Assembly (NCBI GenBank): GCA_037962975.1
Contig: CM075671.1
Location: forward strand, 11,331,001-11,395,000
Source of the DNA: Clitoria ternatea
Taxonomy: Eukaryota; Streptophyta; Magnoliopsida; Fabales; Fabaceae
Length of the DNA stretch: 64,000 bases
Direction of reading: 5' to 3'
A program made the position numbers and the translations under genes. Of the stretch, positions 1-10,639 are shown piece after piece (position 1 is the first letter of the stretch; each line of letters starts with the position of its first letter). The notes under the pieces were generated by a model that had not been told where the DNA came from, ran no database searches, and saw nothing but the letters and a program-made list of their open reading frames with translations.

Positions 1-2
1 TC

Positions 3-1247
3 ATGACTGGTATGTTGAACCGTGCGCTCCCAAGGAAGTCCCAGAGGAATGCATGGTTTGAAGTTAACAATCAAATACTCAATGCACTGTTTACACTGAT
101 GTGTTTGTACCAACATCCTAAGAGGTGTTACCACCTTGTTCTTCTGTGTAGGTGGAGTCCTACAGATATCTCAAGACTAAGGAATTTGTATTGCAAGAAT
201 GGGACTTATAAGCCTCATGAGTGGGCACACATTATGGTAGTGATCATTCTCCTTCAAATCAATTGTTTTGCTCAATATGCACTTTGTGGTCTGAACTTGG
301 GGTATAGGAGATCACAGCGCCCTGCCATAGGAGTTGGATTATGTGTGTCTGTTGCAATTTCTGCGCCTGCCATTGCAGGCCTTTACACAATTCTTAGCCC
401 ATTAGGTAGAGATTATGATTCTGACTTGGATGAAGAAGCACAGATTCAAGCTGCTCAGAAGCAAGAGCAGCTGAGGGTGAAATCATTTGAGAAGAAATAT
501 TCATTTGCAACCGGAAACCAACACAGGATTATTGAAAATAGTCCACAATGGAACGGAGGAATACTTGACATTTGGAATGATATTTCTCAAGCATATTTGT
601 CACTTTTCTGTACCTTTTGTGTCTTTGGTTGGAACATGGAGAGACTCGGCTTTGGAAACATGTATGTTCATATTTTCACTTTTATGCTCTTCTGTATGGC
701 CCCTTTTTGGATTTTCACCTTGGCTGCTGTTAATATTGGGGATGACACTGTTAGGCAGGCTCTAGTAGCTGCTGGGATCATTCTATGCTTTTTTGGTTTA
801 TTGTATGGTGGCTTTTGGAGAATCCAAATGAGAAAAAGGTTCAATCTTCCTTCTTATGACTTCTGTTTTGGCAAGCCTTCAGCTTCTGATTGCACACTTT
901 GGCTATGTTGTTGCTGGTGCTCTCTTGCTCAAGAGGTTAGAACAGGAAATAACTATGATGTTGTGGAAGATAAGTTATACAGAAAAGAAGCTTATACTAG
1001 TGACCAACAGCAAATTTCACCTTTGCCTCGTGAAGATGTGGTATCAACCAAATCTGGCACAAGTTCTCCTTTGGGTAACAACTCTTCTCCTTCAATGATC
1101 AAGCCATCTAGTCCTCTAAGTTCAAGTAGTTTCCTCAAGGGATATCATAGTCCAGATAGGCCATTGTCTACTGTAAAGGAAGAGGTTCCTGAAAGAGGTA
1201 AAGATGAAGCAGTGATCCCACCAACATCACAATTGATACAAAGATAA
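3..1247 (+). CDS. PLAC8/DUF2985 family membrane protein, 3' part of gene
   Basis: One uninterrupted reading frame of 414 codons runs from the window edge to a TAA at 1245-1247. Order of parts: a DUF2985-like region (about residues 15-75), hydrophobic segments near 76-96 and 107-131, a charged Glu/Gln-rich linker (about 140-165), two more hydrophobic segments (about 222-243 and 253-272), then the PLAC8 signature at about 288-313 (FGKPSASDCTLWLCCCWC, then LAQEVR). The last 100 residues are Ser/Pro-rich and probably disordered. Plant PLAC8/DUF2985 proteins are multi-pass membrane proteins; the family includes cadmium-resistance and cell-size regulators, but the role of this subgroup is poorly known. 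The ATG at base 3 is probably internal: the recognisable domain is already under way by about residue 15 and full-length relatives are longer, so the true start lies off the left edge. No stop or frameshift is seen. This is the only apparently intact host gene in the window. Confidence 0.85.
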   Translation: MTGMLNRALPRKSQRNAWFEVNNQILNALFTLMCLYQHPKRCYHLVLLCRWSPTDISRLRNLYCKNGTYKPHEWAHIMVVIILLQINCFAQYALCGLNLGYRRSQRPAIGVGLCVSVAISAPAIAGLYTILSPLGRDYDSDLDEEAQIQAAQKQEQLRVKSFEKKYSFATGNQHRIIENSPQWNGGILDIWNDISQAYLSLFCTFCVFGWNMERLGFGNMYVHIFTFMLFCMAPFWIFTLAAVNIGDDTVRQALVAAGIILCFFGLLYGGFWRIQMRKRFNLPSYDFCFGKPSASDCTLWLCCCWCSLAQEVRTGNNYDVVEDKLYRKEAYTSDQQQISPLPREDVVSTKSGTSSPLGNNSSPSMIKPSSPLSSSSFLKGYHSPDRPLSTVKEEVPERGKDEAVIPPTSQLIQR

Positions 1248-1560
1248 TCTCCTTAGTCCCTAATAAACATGACATCATACGGGTTTGCTTTTCAAATTTT
1301 GGGTTCAGTGTATCCAAAGCCATGGTTTTGCTCTTTCAACCATGAATTTTTGGAGCAGATTTTAGATGTTGAATTTGAGGCACATATTTGTGTAATTAAT
1401 TGGGTAGATGTGTGTGTGAAACCAAGGTGTTTCTCTCTTTTTGAGGTTCTCTGTACAATTTCCCCTCATTATGAAATGCATTTAATTGACAGACTTGAAA
1501 TGATTGCAGAGTATTGTACATTCTTAGTGCATTGTTGCTTCTCAATAGAGTAAATAAATT
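1248..1560 (+). other. 3' UTR and likely polyadenylation region of the PLAC8 gene
   Basis: Unique sequence follows the stop codon. AATAAA-type signals occur at about 1261 and 1552, and T-rich stretches follow. The exact cleavage site cannot be placed. A 94-codon open frame here shows no recognisable protein and is treated as chance. Confidence 0.5.
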
Positions 1561-2299
1561 ATTGTGTATACACTAAAGAGTATAGAGCACTTGGTTTTCC
1601 AACTTGTATTTAGCAAATGACTTGTTCATTGCTGTGGATTTCTCTGCTGAGCTCAAGGCATTGCTTCTACTACTTTCCTTAAATACAAGATTCAATGCTT
1701 TGCATCTTTCAATTTAGGGGGTTTACATCTTAAATTATATTGATTTTGAAAAGGAAATTAATCATCAGCTATGATTCTATCATTTTTTTTATTCATATAA
1801 TTGGTTTGATTGTAATTCAAATTTGTTTTGATTCAATTCGTTTTCAATTTTTGTTTTATTTTGTTTGATGGTAGAAGATAAATTTATTATTTTTAAACGT
1901 AAAATAATAAATATATACACATATATATAAAATAAAAAGTGAAGACATGAAAAATCATTTATTTATAATAAATAAATTCAAAAGTATAGGTTAGAAAGCT
2001 ACCATGAAAATCATTTATAATCCTCAACTCATACCACATAACCATTTGACATAGCTGTCATCTTAAAAGGTTAAATACTCAAGTTAAATGATAAATATAG
2101 TCATTCTTTAACTACTCAATTAAATCAATAATTGATACATCAAATAGCAATGAAAATGAAAATCAAAGGTTATTGAAATGAGAAAATAAACAAGATAATT
2201 TGAAGGACTACTAGAGGAAATATATAAAGATGGAGGGCAAACGTGCATGATTTGTAAGTGTGAAAATATATTTAATTTAACGAAATCTTTCATTCGTAT

Positions 2300-2303
<4 letters not shown>

Positions 2304-2347
<44 letters not shown>
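2304..2347. repeat. (TA)n microsatellite, about 22 units
   Basis: An uninterrupted run of alternating A and T, about 44 bp long. Confidence 0.95.
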
Positions 2348-2349
<2 letters not shown>

Positions 2350-2451
2350 AAGAGTACTCTCTGTCAATTTTTTTTTATCCAAAGGCATAAGTAAAGAGGG
2401 AGATAAGTTTTATCAAATAGGAAAATCTAAATTTGAACCAAATATTTAAAC

Positions 2452-2566
2452 TTTATATCTATAACACCCCATCAGAAAGTTTGCTTTGCCATTTGTATGT
2501 TAAAAAAAACATATTTCCTTCATTTTATATCTATAACACCCCATCAGAAAGTTTGCTTTGCCATTT
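2452..2566. repeat. 43-bp direct duplication, two copies 72 bp apart
   Basis: The block containing ATCTATAACACCCCATCAGA occurs at about 2452-2494 and again, nearly identical, at about 2524-2566. The copies are separated by about 29 bp. It looks like a local tandem duplication; no function is evident. Confidence 0.85.
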
Positions 2567-3417
2567 TATTGATCTTTTTCATTTACTCTTCTTAATATTT
2601 TATATATCATTAAATATATTTACAATTATCAAAGTCATTTAATTAAGACAAGAGTATAGGTGATTATTCAAGTGTATAGGTGATTAATATGTAATTAAAT
2701 AATCTATAATTTAAAATGATTTTGATTGGTTGATCAACAATCCATTTAAGAGATAAAGATTACGTCACTAAATAATAAATTTCTATTTAATTTCTTTTCT
2801 CAACCAAATTATGATTTCAAAGTAATTTTTATTTAAATAAGAATATATTGATTGATTAATTCATTAATTTAATTCTAGAAGATCTTCTAGAACATAATAT
2901 ATGAATCATTTAGAAATTTCAAGTGATTTGAGGTTGAGAAATTATTTAGATTTAATCATTTTATGATTAATGATTAGCCAACTAAAGATTAATTAATTTC
3001 TTAGGTTGGTTGTTTTTAAATCTGATTAATCATTCATCCAAAGTCATACTTTTTGCTTATCGTATAATTATTATAAAGTTATAATTTGTTATACAATATT
3101 AATTTATATTATATCATACTAAAATAATATTATATATAGAATATTAACCCATATTTTCTTCCTTATTATTATTATTATTAAATATTAAATATTAATAAAT
3201 ATTCATAAGTATTCATACCCGTTGTTAGTCCTTAAATTTACAATAAATCTTTTAATAAAAATTTCAAAAAAATAATAAAAATTTGGATAATTTGTTAGAA
3301 AATTAGGTTTTAATTCAATAAATGGATGTTGTTGAAAATAATCTGCCCCTGATCAATTTTCTCTAGTTTTGCAGTGAAAAAGTAAAGAATTCAAGAGAAA
3401 ATTATACTGGAGGATCT

Positions 3418-3718
3418 GACGCGTAGCATCAATCCCACGTGTAGCGTCCATAGCTACTTTTGATGCTGACGCTACGCGTCACAGCCACGCGTAGCGTCAG
3501 TGCTGCATGGACTCCACAGCCAAGCTGGCCAAGCACTCACTTAGTGACCCATTACTGGCCACTCCACTCAGCACAAATGGCCAAAATACAGTGGAGACAG
3601 GGACACATGGCCAAGCATGATTGAATATAATATTCCAAGGTGGCCACTACCAGCTACGTTAATGGAGGCTGAGTCAGGGGACTAACGCGTAGCGTCACAC
3701 TGACGCGTAACGTCAGCA
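3418..3718. repeat. ACGCGTAGCGTC motif clusters in U3 of the Athila-like LTR
   Basis: Near-copies of ACGCGTAGCGTC occur in pairs about 18 bp apart at about 3418-3450, 3469-3500 (first member inverted, GACGCTACGCGTC) and 3683-3714. The cores contain the MluI-like ACGCGT palindrome. Confidence 0.8.
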
Positions 3719-3732
3719 CCCTTGCTCAGCCC

Positions 3733-3740
3733 TATAAATA
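3733..3740 (+). promoter_or_regulatory. TATA box of the Athila-like LTR
   Basis: TATAAATA in the context CCTATAAATAGGG, followed about 30-40 bp downstream by CA-rich and C/T-rich sequence suited to transcription start. Confidence 0.6.
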
Positions 3741-4777
3741 GGGTCATCCAACACCATTCATCATATCCCATTCTCTACATTCAGAGTTCTTTCCTCTCTT
3801 CTATACTCGAGTTTTGAGTATTTCTTTTAGAGTTTGTAGTTCTAGAATAGTTTTCTAGATACTTGAGAGTGTTGTGGTGTATTATGATCGTTGTATCGTG
3901 AAGTTTCCATCGTCTTCATAATGTCAAACTCTGTAAGTGTTGTTTATACTTTTACCATGTGTAACTAATTTGTTTATGTTGGAATTGGTAAACTAATCTA
4001 TTGAGTATAATATTGTGAATTCGACCTCTGCATGTTTATGATTCAAGTCCATGTTAGTATTTCAACCTTTTATTAATATGAACGTCAAACGGGAGAATGA
4101 TTTTCATGTGTATTGAAACTTGTTTTATTAGTGTGAATGTCAAACGGGAGAATGATTATTCATGCCGTATTGAAACTTGTTTTAACGAAAGTAAAAGTTG
4201 GAATACCCTTGGTATCTCAATTCTATAGGGGTTGTTAACCATTGTTGCCATAAGGCCAGGTCTTAATGCAAGTTTTTACTGAGAAAGCTCACGAGGGATC
4301 GAACTTTACGGTGAATTCTTAGAATTTATATCACGAGGGATCGGTTATAAAGATTTTAAGCTGCAATGACATGAAACTTGATGATTAAATATGCATGTCT
4401 TGAGTTCCTCATTGTTATTCTAGATTAGGGATCCAATTTCCAACATAATTTGTTTATCTGTGTTTATCTCAAGTATCTTACCTATTCTAGATTGTAACTC
4501 AACTTTTTAGATAGATTTTTATTTTTTTTATCTCATGAACTACTCAATCATGCTATCTTGTGAATATTGTATAAATTGTATATAAATCATTCTTTTGTCC
4601 ATAACTTTCTTCACATTTACCATAGTGGATAGGAAATTACTGTTGTTATTGGACTTTCAATCCCAGTGGAACGATATCTAAATTTTGAAAACTACAAACG
4701 ATTGGTGCGCTTGCCAATTAACAACCCGGTGGTAAAAACAAACGGTTGAGATGCTATCGCCGGGTTAACAAGTTTTC

Positions 4778-4795
4778 TGGCGCTGTCGCCGGGGA
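4778..4795 (+). other. Primer-binding site, Athila type
   Basis: TGGCGCTGTCGCCGGGGA differs by little from the site known in plant Athila elements, which is complementary to the 3' end of a tRNA (usually given as tRNA-Asp). It sits just downstream of the LTR end. Confidence 0.65.
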
Positions 4796-4925
4796 TTGAA
4801 TTGATTCAGTAAAATAGTAATTTTTTTAATTACTGTGGTAAATTTTTTTTTACCTTAGTTAAATTTTGTTATTTATTTATTTTTTCTTATCATTGTTACA
4901 CTAACTTTCTTTGTCTAGTTTGTGT

Positions 4926-6392
4926 ATGCAAACTCGATCTACCACAGGTAAAATTTATTTTGATCCTGAGATAGAAAAGTTTGTAAAGAAAATCAAGTCT
5001 TTGAAATCTAAAAAACAAACTAATTCTTCTTCTACTTCTAAAATTTTCGAAAATTCAAATATGGCTGCTGAAAGGAGAATATTGGGACAGTTTGCTGCTA
5101 TTAATGGTCCACCCTGAGTTTCGGGAATGTTTCAAGGACCTGTTTTGCCAATGGAGATTAAACCTGCTACTTTAAATATTATTCAAAATAATCAATTTGC
5201 TGGTTTAAATCATGAAGAGCCGTATGAACATTTAACTATTTTTTATGAGTTATGCAGTACAATTGGTTTTGAACCCAATCAAGAAGAATCTGTTTATATG
5301 AGATTATTTCATTTTTCATTGATTGGTAAAGCCAAAGAATGGTTTAAATCTTGCCCACCGGGTAGTTTTGCAAAGTGGTCCGATGTTGAAAGAAAATTTT
5401 TGGAAAGATTTTATTCTCCTTCAAAATATTTCGAAGCCATGACAGCCATACATTCTTTTTCTCAAAATAATGATGAATCATTAGGAGAAACATGGGAACG
5501 ATTCAAGGCACTCTTGAGAAAATGTCCAAACCACAACTTGGATGATACCGAAAAGGTAAGGATCGTTTACCATGGTTTATTACCTCAGTTCAAGATGATG
5601 TTAGATGCTTGTGTAGGTGGTTCTTTAATGAACAAAACTGTGGATGAAGCAATTGAGATATTGGAATCAATGTCTATTAGTGACCGCCAAGCAAAACATG
5701 AAAGAGGTAATGTACAGAGGAAGCCAGGTATGCTCGAATTGGGAGTGAATGATGCAGTATTGGCTCAGCAAAAATTGCTGACCCAACAAATTGAAGCCAT
5801 AAGCAAACAGTTAGAGAAACTTCAAATTGCTCAAGTAACATCACCACCCCCCGCTCAAGTGAAACAATGTATGCATTGCATGGGTGAACAACTATGTGGT
5901 TATTGTGCCCCTGACAGAAATGAGCAAGAGCAAGCCAATTTTCTAAACCATCAAAGAATACCATTGGGTAACTTCCCTTTCAATTATGGTAATTCTTTTC
6001 CTAACAATTTTCAACAGGGATGGCAGAATCAGAATTCTGGCTGGAGACAAGATGCTGGACCTTCCAACAGACCTCCTAACAATCAATTTAAACCACAACA
6101 ACCACAAATTGACAATGCAAGATTGACAAGGATTGAGGAATCTATCCAACAGTTATTGCAATTTGTGGAGACAAATGAAGCCGCCCGAAAAGCATCAGAC
6201 ATACAAATGGGTCAGCTGGAAAAAGAAATAGCTGAATTGAAAAATTCTGGGTTTACTGCAAACACTCAAAACCCAAGGGAACAATGTAATGTTGTTTCTT
6301 CTAAGAAATGTAAAGTTGTGAAAATTGATTGTAAAGAAAAGAATGAGAAAAAAGAAGGAGAAGAAAAAGAAAGTGAAAAAGAAAAAAAATGA
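4926..6392 (+). pseudogene. Athila-like gag, one premature stop
   Basis: Gag is the structural protein that forms the cytoplasmic virus-like particle. The ATG at 4926 (MQTRSTTGK) is the first Met after the primer-binding site; upstream codons of this frame lack an ATG. A TGA at 5115-5117 interrupts the frame, which then runs open to 6392. The retrotransposon gag core is clear (AKEWFKSCPPGSFAKWSDV, then KFLERFYSP and WERFKALLRKCPNH). Downstream are a Gln/Asn/Pro-rich stretch, a Cys-rich patch (CMHCMGEQLCGYC) and a predicted coiled coil (about 6110-6240). The 3' end runs into a Lys/Glu tract (6330-6420) where the frame shifts to that of the protease; A-rich slippage or indels probably account for this. 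Confidence 0.8.
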
Positions 6393-6394
6393 AA

Positions 6395-7065
6395 AAAATA
6401 AAAAAGAAAAAAATATACAAGAGCCTGTGAATAAAGAGCAAGAAACAAAATGTACTACCATCATAACTCCGGAAAAATGTAAAGATTCGGGGAGTTTCAC
6501 CATTCCTGTAACTATTGGAAATATCAACATCAGGAATGCTTTATTAGATTTAGGGGCGAACATCAATCTGATGCCTCTAGATTTAATAAAGCGCATTGGT
6601 GAATTTGAGCTAAAAGAAGCTAAAACAAACTTACAGTTTGCAGATCGCTCTGTCAAGAAACCTGTTGGGGTTGTGGAAGATATGTTGGTAAAGGTTGATA
6701 AGTACCACTTCAGGGTTGACTTTGTGGTACTAGATATGAAGGAGGATACTGAGATCCCTCTGATCCTAGGAAGACCTTTTATGAAGACTACAAAGATAAA
6801 AGTGGATGTCGATCAAAGTATGGTTGCAGTCAAAGTCTATGAAGAAGAGGTAAACTTCAGTGCTCATGAACATCTTAGGACGAATGATGAGGAAAAAGTT
6901 TACCCTTCAACCGAACCAGGTATATCTCTTCCCTATCAATTAAATTGTTTTAAATTAACCGATGCCTTGAATGATAAAAGACAGGTAATCAAGCATCGGA
7001 GAAGAAGAAGGAGAAAGAAACAGACAGGTGATTCCTCAACCAAAATTGAGAAACCACCTGATTAA
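6395..7065 (+). pseudogene. Retroviral-type aspartic protease region of the Athila-like element
   Basis: The frame continues gag after a shift in the poly-Lys tract. The domain begins near FTIPVTIGN and has the active-site block LLDLGANINLMP, followed by PLILGRPFMKT. The DLG replaces the usual DSG/DTG. DLGAS-type sites are common in Athila proteins, so this may be a family trait and not damage. The ORF ends at a TAA (7063-7065) after a Lys/Arg-rich tail. No RT follows. The role would be cleavage of Gag within the particle. Confidence 0.75.
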
Positions 7066-7521
7066 TCAGAGGTAATGTCTGGCTGGAGACATTAAATCTA
7101 GCGCTCAATGGGAGGCAACCCATTCTTTTCTTGTTATTTTTAATTATTTTTAACATAAAAAAACAAAACAAAACAAAAATTTTTAGAATTATGTTTTTAA
7201 ATAAAAAGGGGTTTTAAACTAAAAAAGGCTTTTAAAAATTTAAATTTTAAAAAATGAAAAACAGAAGCCCACGCGTAGCGCCTCATAGACGCGTAGCGTG
7301 GACTCTGAATTTTGGACCTGACGCGTAACGTCCCTTCCATGCGTAGCGTCAGAGCCCACGTTCAGTTTTTAAAACTGAAACAGAGAGGTCCATCTTAGGT
7401 TTTAAAAACCTAAAATTCCCTCTCTGCCTCACTTTAGTTTTCAGAAACCTAAAATTGCTAAATCCTCTTTTTCTCTTAACCATTCAACCTTCCCAATTCC
7501 TCAACCGTTCAAGGATTCCAA
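7066..7521 (+). other. Conserved Athila spacer and untranslated leader before the second ORF
   Basis: About 20 bp after the protease stop comes a GGAGACATTAAA block and then GCGCTCAATGGGAGGCAACC (about 7100-7119). A similar 'gcgct...gggaggcaaccca' block follows gag in many plant Athila-like elements. It is followed by A/T-rich sequence, a cluster of ACGCGTAGCGTC motifs (7269-7352) and C/T-rich sequence resembling a 5' leader. Confidence 0.5.
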
Positions 7522-7787
7522 GTAAGTATTCTAAATCCCTTCTCTTTAAAATCAATTTCAATTCTTAGAATTGCATGCGGTTAGGGTTAGGATTAGAAGA
7601 CCATTGGGTTTGATTGCTGTTAGAATAAGGAATTGAATGAATTGAATGTGGTTGTGGAAGGGGATTGCTGCTGCGCAACCCCTGTTTACAGTTTCTGTTC
7701 TGCAAGCCCACGCGTAGCGTCCCACTGATGCGTAGCGTGGGAAGAACAGAGCTGACGCGTAGCGTCCCACCACGCGTAGTGTCAGCC
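7269..7787. repeat. Further ACGCGTAGCGTC motif pairs between protease and second ORF
   Basis: Four more pairs lie at about 7269-7300, 7319-7352, 7706-7740 and 7752-7787, each with members 18-20 bp apart. Single-base variants (AACGTC, GTGTC, CATGCG) are frequent, so they are old copies. The GC-rich pairs contrast with their AT-rich surroundings. Confidence 0.8.
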
Positions 7788-8191
7788 TCTGTTTCTGATT
7801 TTTATTTTTTTGTTGTTTGTTTGTTATTTTATTTATTTTGTGTTTTTCATTTGTTTAAGATGTTGTATGTTTGTTTGTTGTTTGTTTTTCTTTCTAAAAT
7901 TAATAAATTTTCTTAATATGTATTTGTTATACTTTCTTGCATTAATAAAAATTAAAAATACATAAAAATTTTCTTGTATATATTTATGTATGTTATGCAT
8001 GTTATATTTTATGTGAATTTTTGTTTTATTGTTAAAAATCCAAAAATATGCATGTTGATTTTTACAAAATAAATAAATAATATGTGTTAATGTCTTGTGT
8101 GATTTTCTTTAAATAAAATTTTTATGTTTAAATTTGTTTGATATGTTTTTCAAATAATAATATGTGTTTTTTAAATATTTCTTTTTTGCAG
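7522..8191 (+). other. Candidate intron upstream of the second Athila-like ORF
   Basis: A good donor (CCAA|GTAAGTATT at 7522) and an acceptor with a T-rich tract (CTTTTTTGCAG ending at 8191) bracket 670 bp of T-rich, non-coding sequence. The ATG of the second ORF follows the acceptor directly. This is a prediction from splice motifs only. Confidence 0.4.
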
Positions 8192-9479
8192 ATGGCACCG
8201 AGGAAATCTATCCCTCTAAATGACAGAGGAAGACCACGGATACTGACACCACCTCTGAGGATCCTGATCTTCAGGGAGAGGAGGTTCTGGGACCAAGGGA
8301 TCCCACGAGATTTTGCATTGACGTGAAATGGGCCCGCTTTCATCAGATTAAGGGCCAAAAGTTGATGTGGGAGAGAGTGTTGGATCTTAGTGCTAGAGAC
8401 TATCCTGAGCTACAGGATAAAGTTCAAAGGAGGAGATGGGGACCCCTGTTTTCTCTACCGATTGAGGGGGATCCCATCTTGGTGATGGAATTCTACGCGA
8501 ACGCCTACAGGACTCGTCAGGACTCGCCAGACATTGGCCAACAGAGGACAAGTTGGGTTAGGGGCCGGTATATTACTTATGACCGGGATACTATTAGTAC
8601 CCTATTGGGTAATCCTTGGGAGCCTACTCCCGAGGACGATACTTGTTTCTGGAAGGAAAACAGAAACAAGATTGTTGCTGAGGGTGATCTAGGATACTCC
8701 CTCGAACAGGTTGCTCATTTCTTGAGCAAAGATGGAATCTTTTTCAACTTGAGTAAGGTTGGAAGGAGTCCATCTAACCTTCTAAAGACCCAACTGACCT
8801 CTCTAGCCCAGGCATGGTCCCACCTTATGCTACATAACATCACTTCTGTCACCCACCTCTCATCTATTCCAGTCGACCGATCTGCCTTCTATTTTCTATC
8901 CTCCGGGGCCATACTATTGACATCGCCGAGCTTATATCAGAGCAGATTCACTTCTATGCCCTTGGGTATAAAGTGAATAGGCCTATTCCATTTCCTCTCA
9001 TCATATCTACCTTACTGAGGAGGCAGGGAGTTGTTGTGCCATTACCTGAGTTCACGAGTTCTTCAGGGAGAGTCCCCAAGGTCTCGGTGAACAGAGATTA
9101 TTTTGTTCAGCAGTGCGAGCTTCCATCTTTGGAGCAAGAGGCTCAGCCCAGACCCAGGAGGAGGAGACCACCAGTACAGCCACCACCTGCTGATGTTGTC
9201 ACAGAGGGATTTGCCAGGATGACACTTGAGCATCAGCATATGATGCGGATGATGGCTGCTACACATAGAGTATATATTCATCTTCACGATGAGTTTTATC
9301 AGTACAGATTGCAGGGTGAGGGAGCACCATATGTCACACCGGCTGAGTTTGCAGCTCATGTAGCTTGGCCTGGTGATTTACCTACCTACCCTGAGACTGG
9401 TGGACCTTCTGGAGCACAGGCTGATACTGATGGTGATGCTGATGAGGAGGAGGAGGACGATGACCAGATGGAGGATTGA
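8192..9479 (+). pseudogene. Second ORF of the Athila-like element, plant transposon-protein (Transposase_32-like) domain
   Basis: The ORF starts at an ATG (MAPRKSIPLNDRGRP) directly after a splice-acceptor-like site. Two frameshifts break it: near 8226, after which the frame reads through TRFCIDVKWARFHQIKG, and near 8908, after which it reads AELISEQIHFYALGYK. The middle holds the block VRGRYITYDRDTISTLLG, typical of the 'putative plant transposon protein' domain found in many plant LTR elements. The C-terminus is Pro/Arg-rich and ends in an Asp/Glu run before the TGA at 9477. Function of this domain is unknown; the name transposase is historical and no catalytic residues can be assigned. It occupies the position of env-like ORFs in Athila, but I see no signal peptide or membrane segment. 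Confidence 0.7.
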
Positions 9480-9770
9480 TGGTGTTATCTTTGGTACCTT
9501 TTTACATACATTTTTAGTTTATTGTTAGTTTCATATTTACCTTGATATTATTTTGGATTATATTATATTTTGTCTTTATTATGTGTGGTGTGTTTATTTT
9601 TGTGTAATTTATTATGTTTTTTTTAGTGTTCTATTCGAAAAATCCAAAATAAATTTTATGTTTTAATAAATAAATCAAATTTTTGTTAGAAAGTTAATTT
9701 ATTCACTTAACATTTTTACACAATAAAACCAATTTTGTAAAATCAATTATTGATTCTTTTATAACTTAGG
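9480..9770 (+). other. AT-rich tail of the truncated Athila-like element
   Basis: T-rich noncoding sequence with no polypurine tract or LTR start before the abrupt change at 9771. Confidence 0.45.
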
Positions 9771-10576
9771 TGATCCGGTCTGGATACCAGTCCCCAAAGT
9801 TATGACGTTAGAATGACCTGTTAGAGGAGCAACCGGTATCATAAGAAGATAAGACCATACCGGTAATCCGTCCTCACCTCATCCGTACTTACTTCAGTAA
9901 ATGCTCCATCCGTCCTCGCTACGATGGACGCTTTATCCGACTTTATCTCCACGGCGTGAATAACCGTTTGCCTCAGGATCACTATAAGATAAGAGTTCCT
10001 TATAGCTTATCAGGGAAGATACCCTGCATAGCAGAATGTGTCTATGTCAATTAACTCAGAGAGTAAGTACAATTGTCAGCGAAATATACGGAAAGGTGAT
10101 TATCCTCCATCCCTATCACAGGATCGTACTCTGATAATTGACCTACCCGCCTGACACACTCTGAGTACTGAGTCACCTTGATTGACACACTCTACACGCT
10201 ATCAGAACCAAGGGGCCTACTTGCATCCAACGATTCATTTCCTACGTTTAACTATAAATAGCATGTTCCAACACACATGCAAGGTTACGTTGTTCTATCT
10301 TGCATTCTTATTATGGCATTGCTTGAGTATTCATTAAGTTCATACATTCTTCTAACTTGAGCGTCGAAGAATCTTTGCAGGTGGCACCACCTTTCGCCCC
10401 TCTTCAACGCGAAACGTTGGTGTGAAGGATCTCCAGGACAACAAGACCGGTTTCTCCCACTGAGAGACCGGACTACAATATCAGATACCCACTGTACCGG
10501 TGTACAAACCCTAAAACACCTGCACTTTTGTGGCTAGTCCCACACCGGATCCTAGACCCCGGTTTAGACCAGTTCA
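9771..10576 (+). repeat. 5' LTR of the Tat element
   Basis: Begins TGATCCGGTCTGG and ends CCAGTTCA. It aligns over its whole length with 19902-20707. TATA box TATAAATA at 10253-10260. Rich in ACCGG/CCGGT motifs. Confidence 0.9.
10253..10260 (+). promoter_or_regulatory. TATA box in the 5' LTR of the Tat element
   Basis: TATAAATA, conserved at the matching place in the 3' LTR (20384-20391) and in the related right-edge element (62513-62520). Confidence 0.65.
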
Positions 10577-10577
10577 T

Positions 10578-10595
10578 TGGCACGCCCAATGGGAC
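10578..10595 (+). other. Primer-binding site of the Tat element
   Basis: TGGCACGCCCAATGGGAC starts 1 bp after the LTR end. The related element at the right edge has the same site with one difference (62839-62856). The tRNA is not identified here. Confidence 0.7.
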
Positions 10596-10639
10596 TCGTT
10601 AGAGTTATTCCCACTTTTCATAGAAGTCTGGTAGTCAGA

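Larger units (their letters stand above)
1561..3292. other. AT-rich intergenic DNA, no gene seen
   Basis: Very AT-rich sequence with no coding frame resembling a known protein. It holds a TA microsatellite and a short direct duplication (listed separately). Confidence 0.6.
3293..4770 (+). repeat. Probable 5' LTR of the Athila-like element
   Basis: The right end TTAACA lies 7 bp before the primer-binding site. The left end is placed at a TGTTAG at 3293 and is uncertain because no second LTR exists to align. A TATA box (TATAAATA, 3733-3740) lies in it with a C/T-rich leader downstream, as expected for U3/R. U3 carries two clusters of the ACGCGTAGCGTC motif. Confidence 0.5.
3293..9770 (+). mobile_element. 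Athila-like LTR retrotransposon, non-autonomous, 3' end missing
   Basis: Order: a probable 5' LTR (TGTTAG...TTAACA), a primer-binding site of Athila type, gag, an aspartic protease, a conserved noncoding spacer, and a second ORF with a plant transposon-protein domain. No reverse transcriptase, RNase H or integrase is present between protease and second ORF, so the element depends on partners. This is inferred from absence, but the spacer is too short to have held pol. No 3' LTR is found: the sequence stops at 9770 where the 5' LTR of a Tat element begins. The left boundary rests on the TG start only, and no target duplication can be tested. Confidence 0.7.

Noticed and set aside
1269..1553. 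A 94-codon frame after the PLAC8 stop codon
   Set aside because: It lies in the 3' UTR, has no recognisable domain and overlaps likely polyadenylation signals.
6195..6656. A long minus-strand frame rich in Phe, Ser and Leu
   Set aside because: It is the complement of the Lys/Glu codon tract at the gag end, which opens long antisense frames by composition alone.
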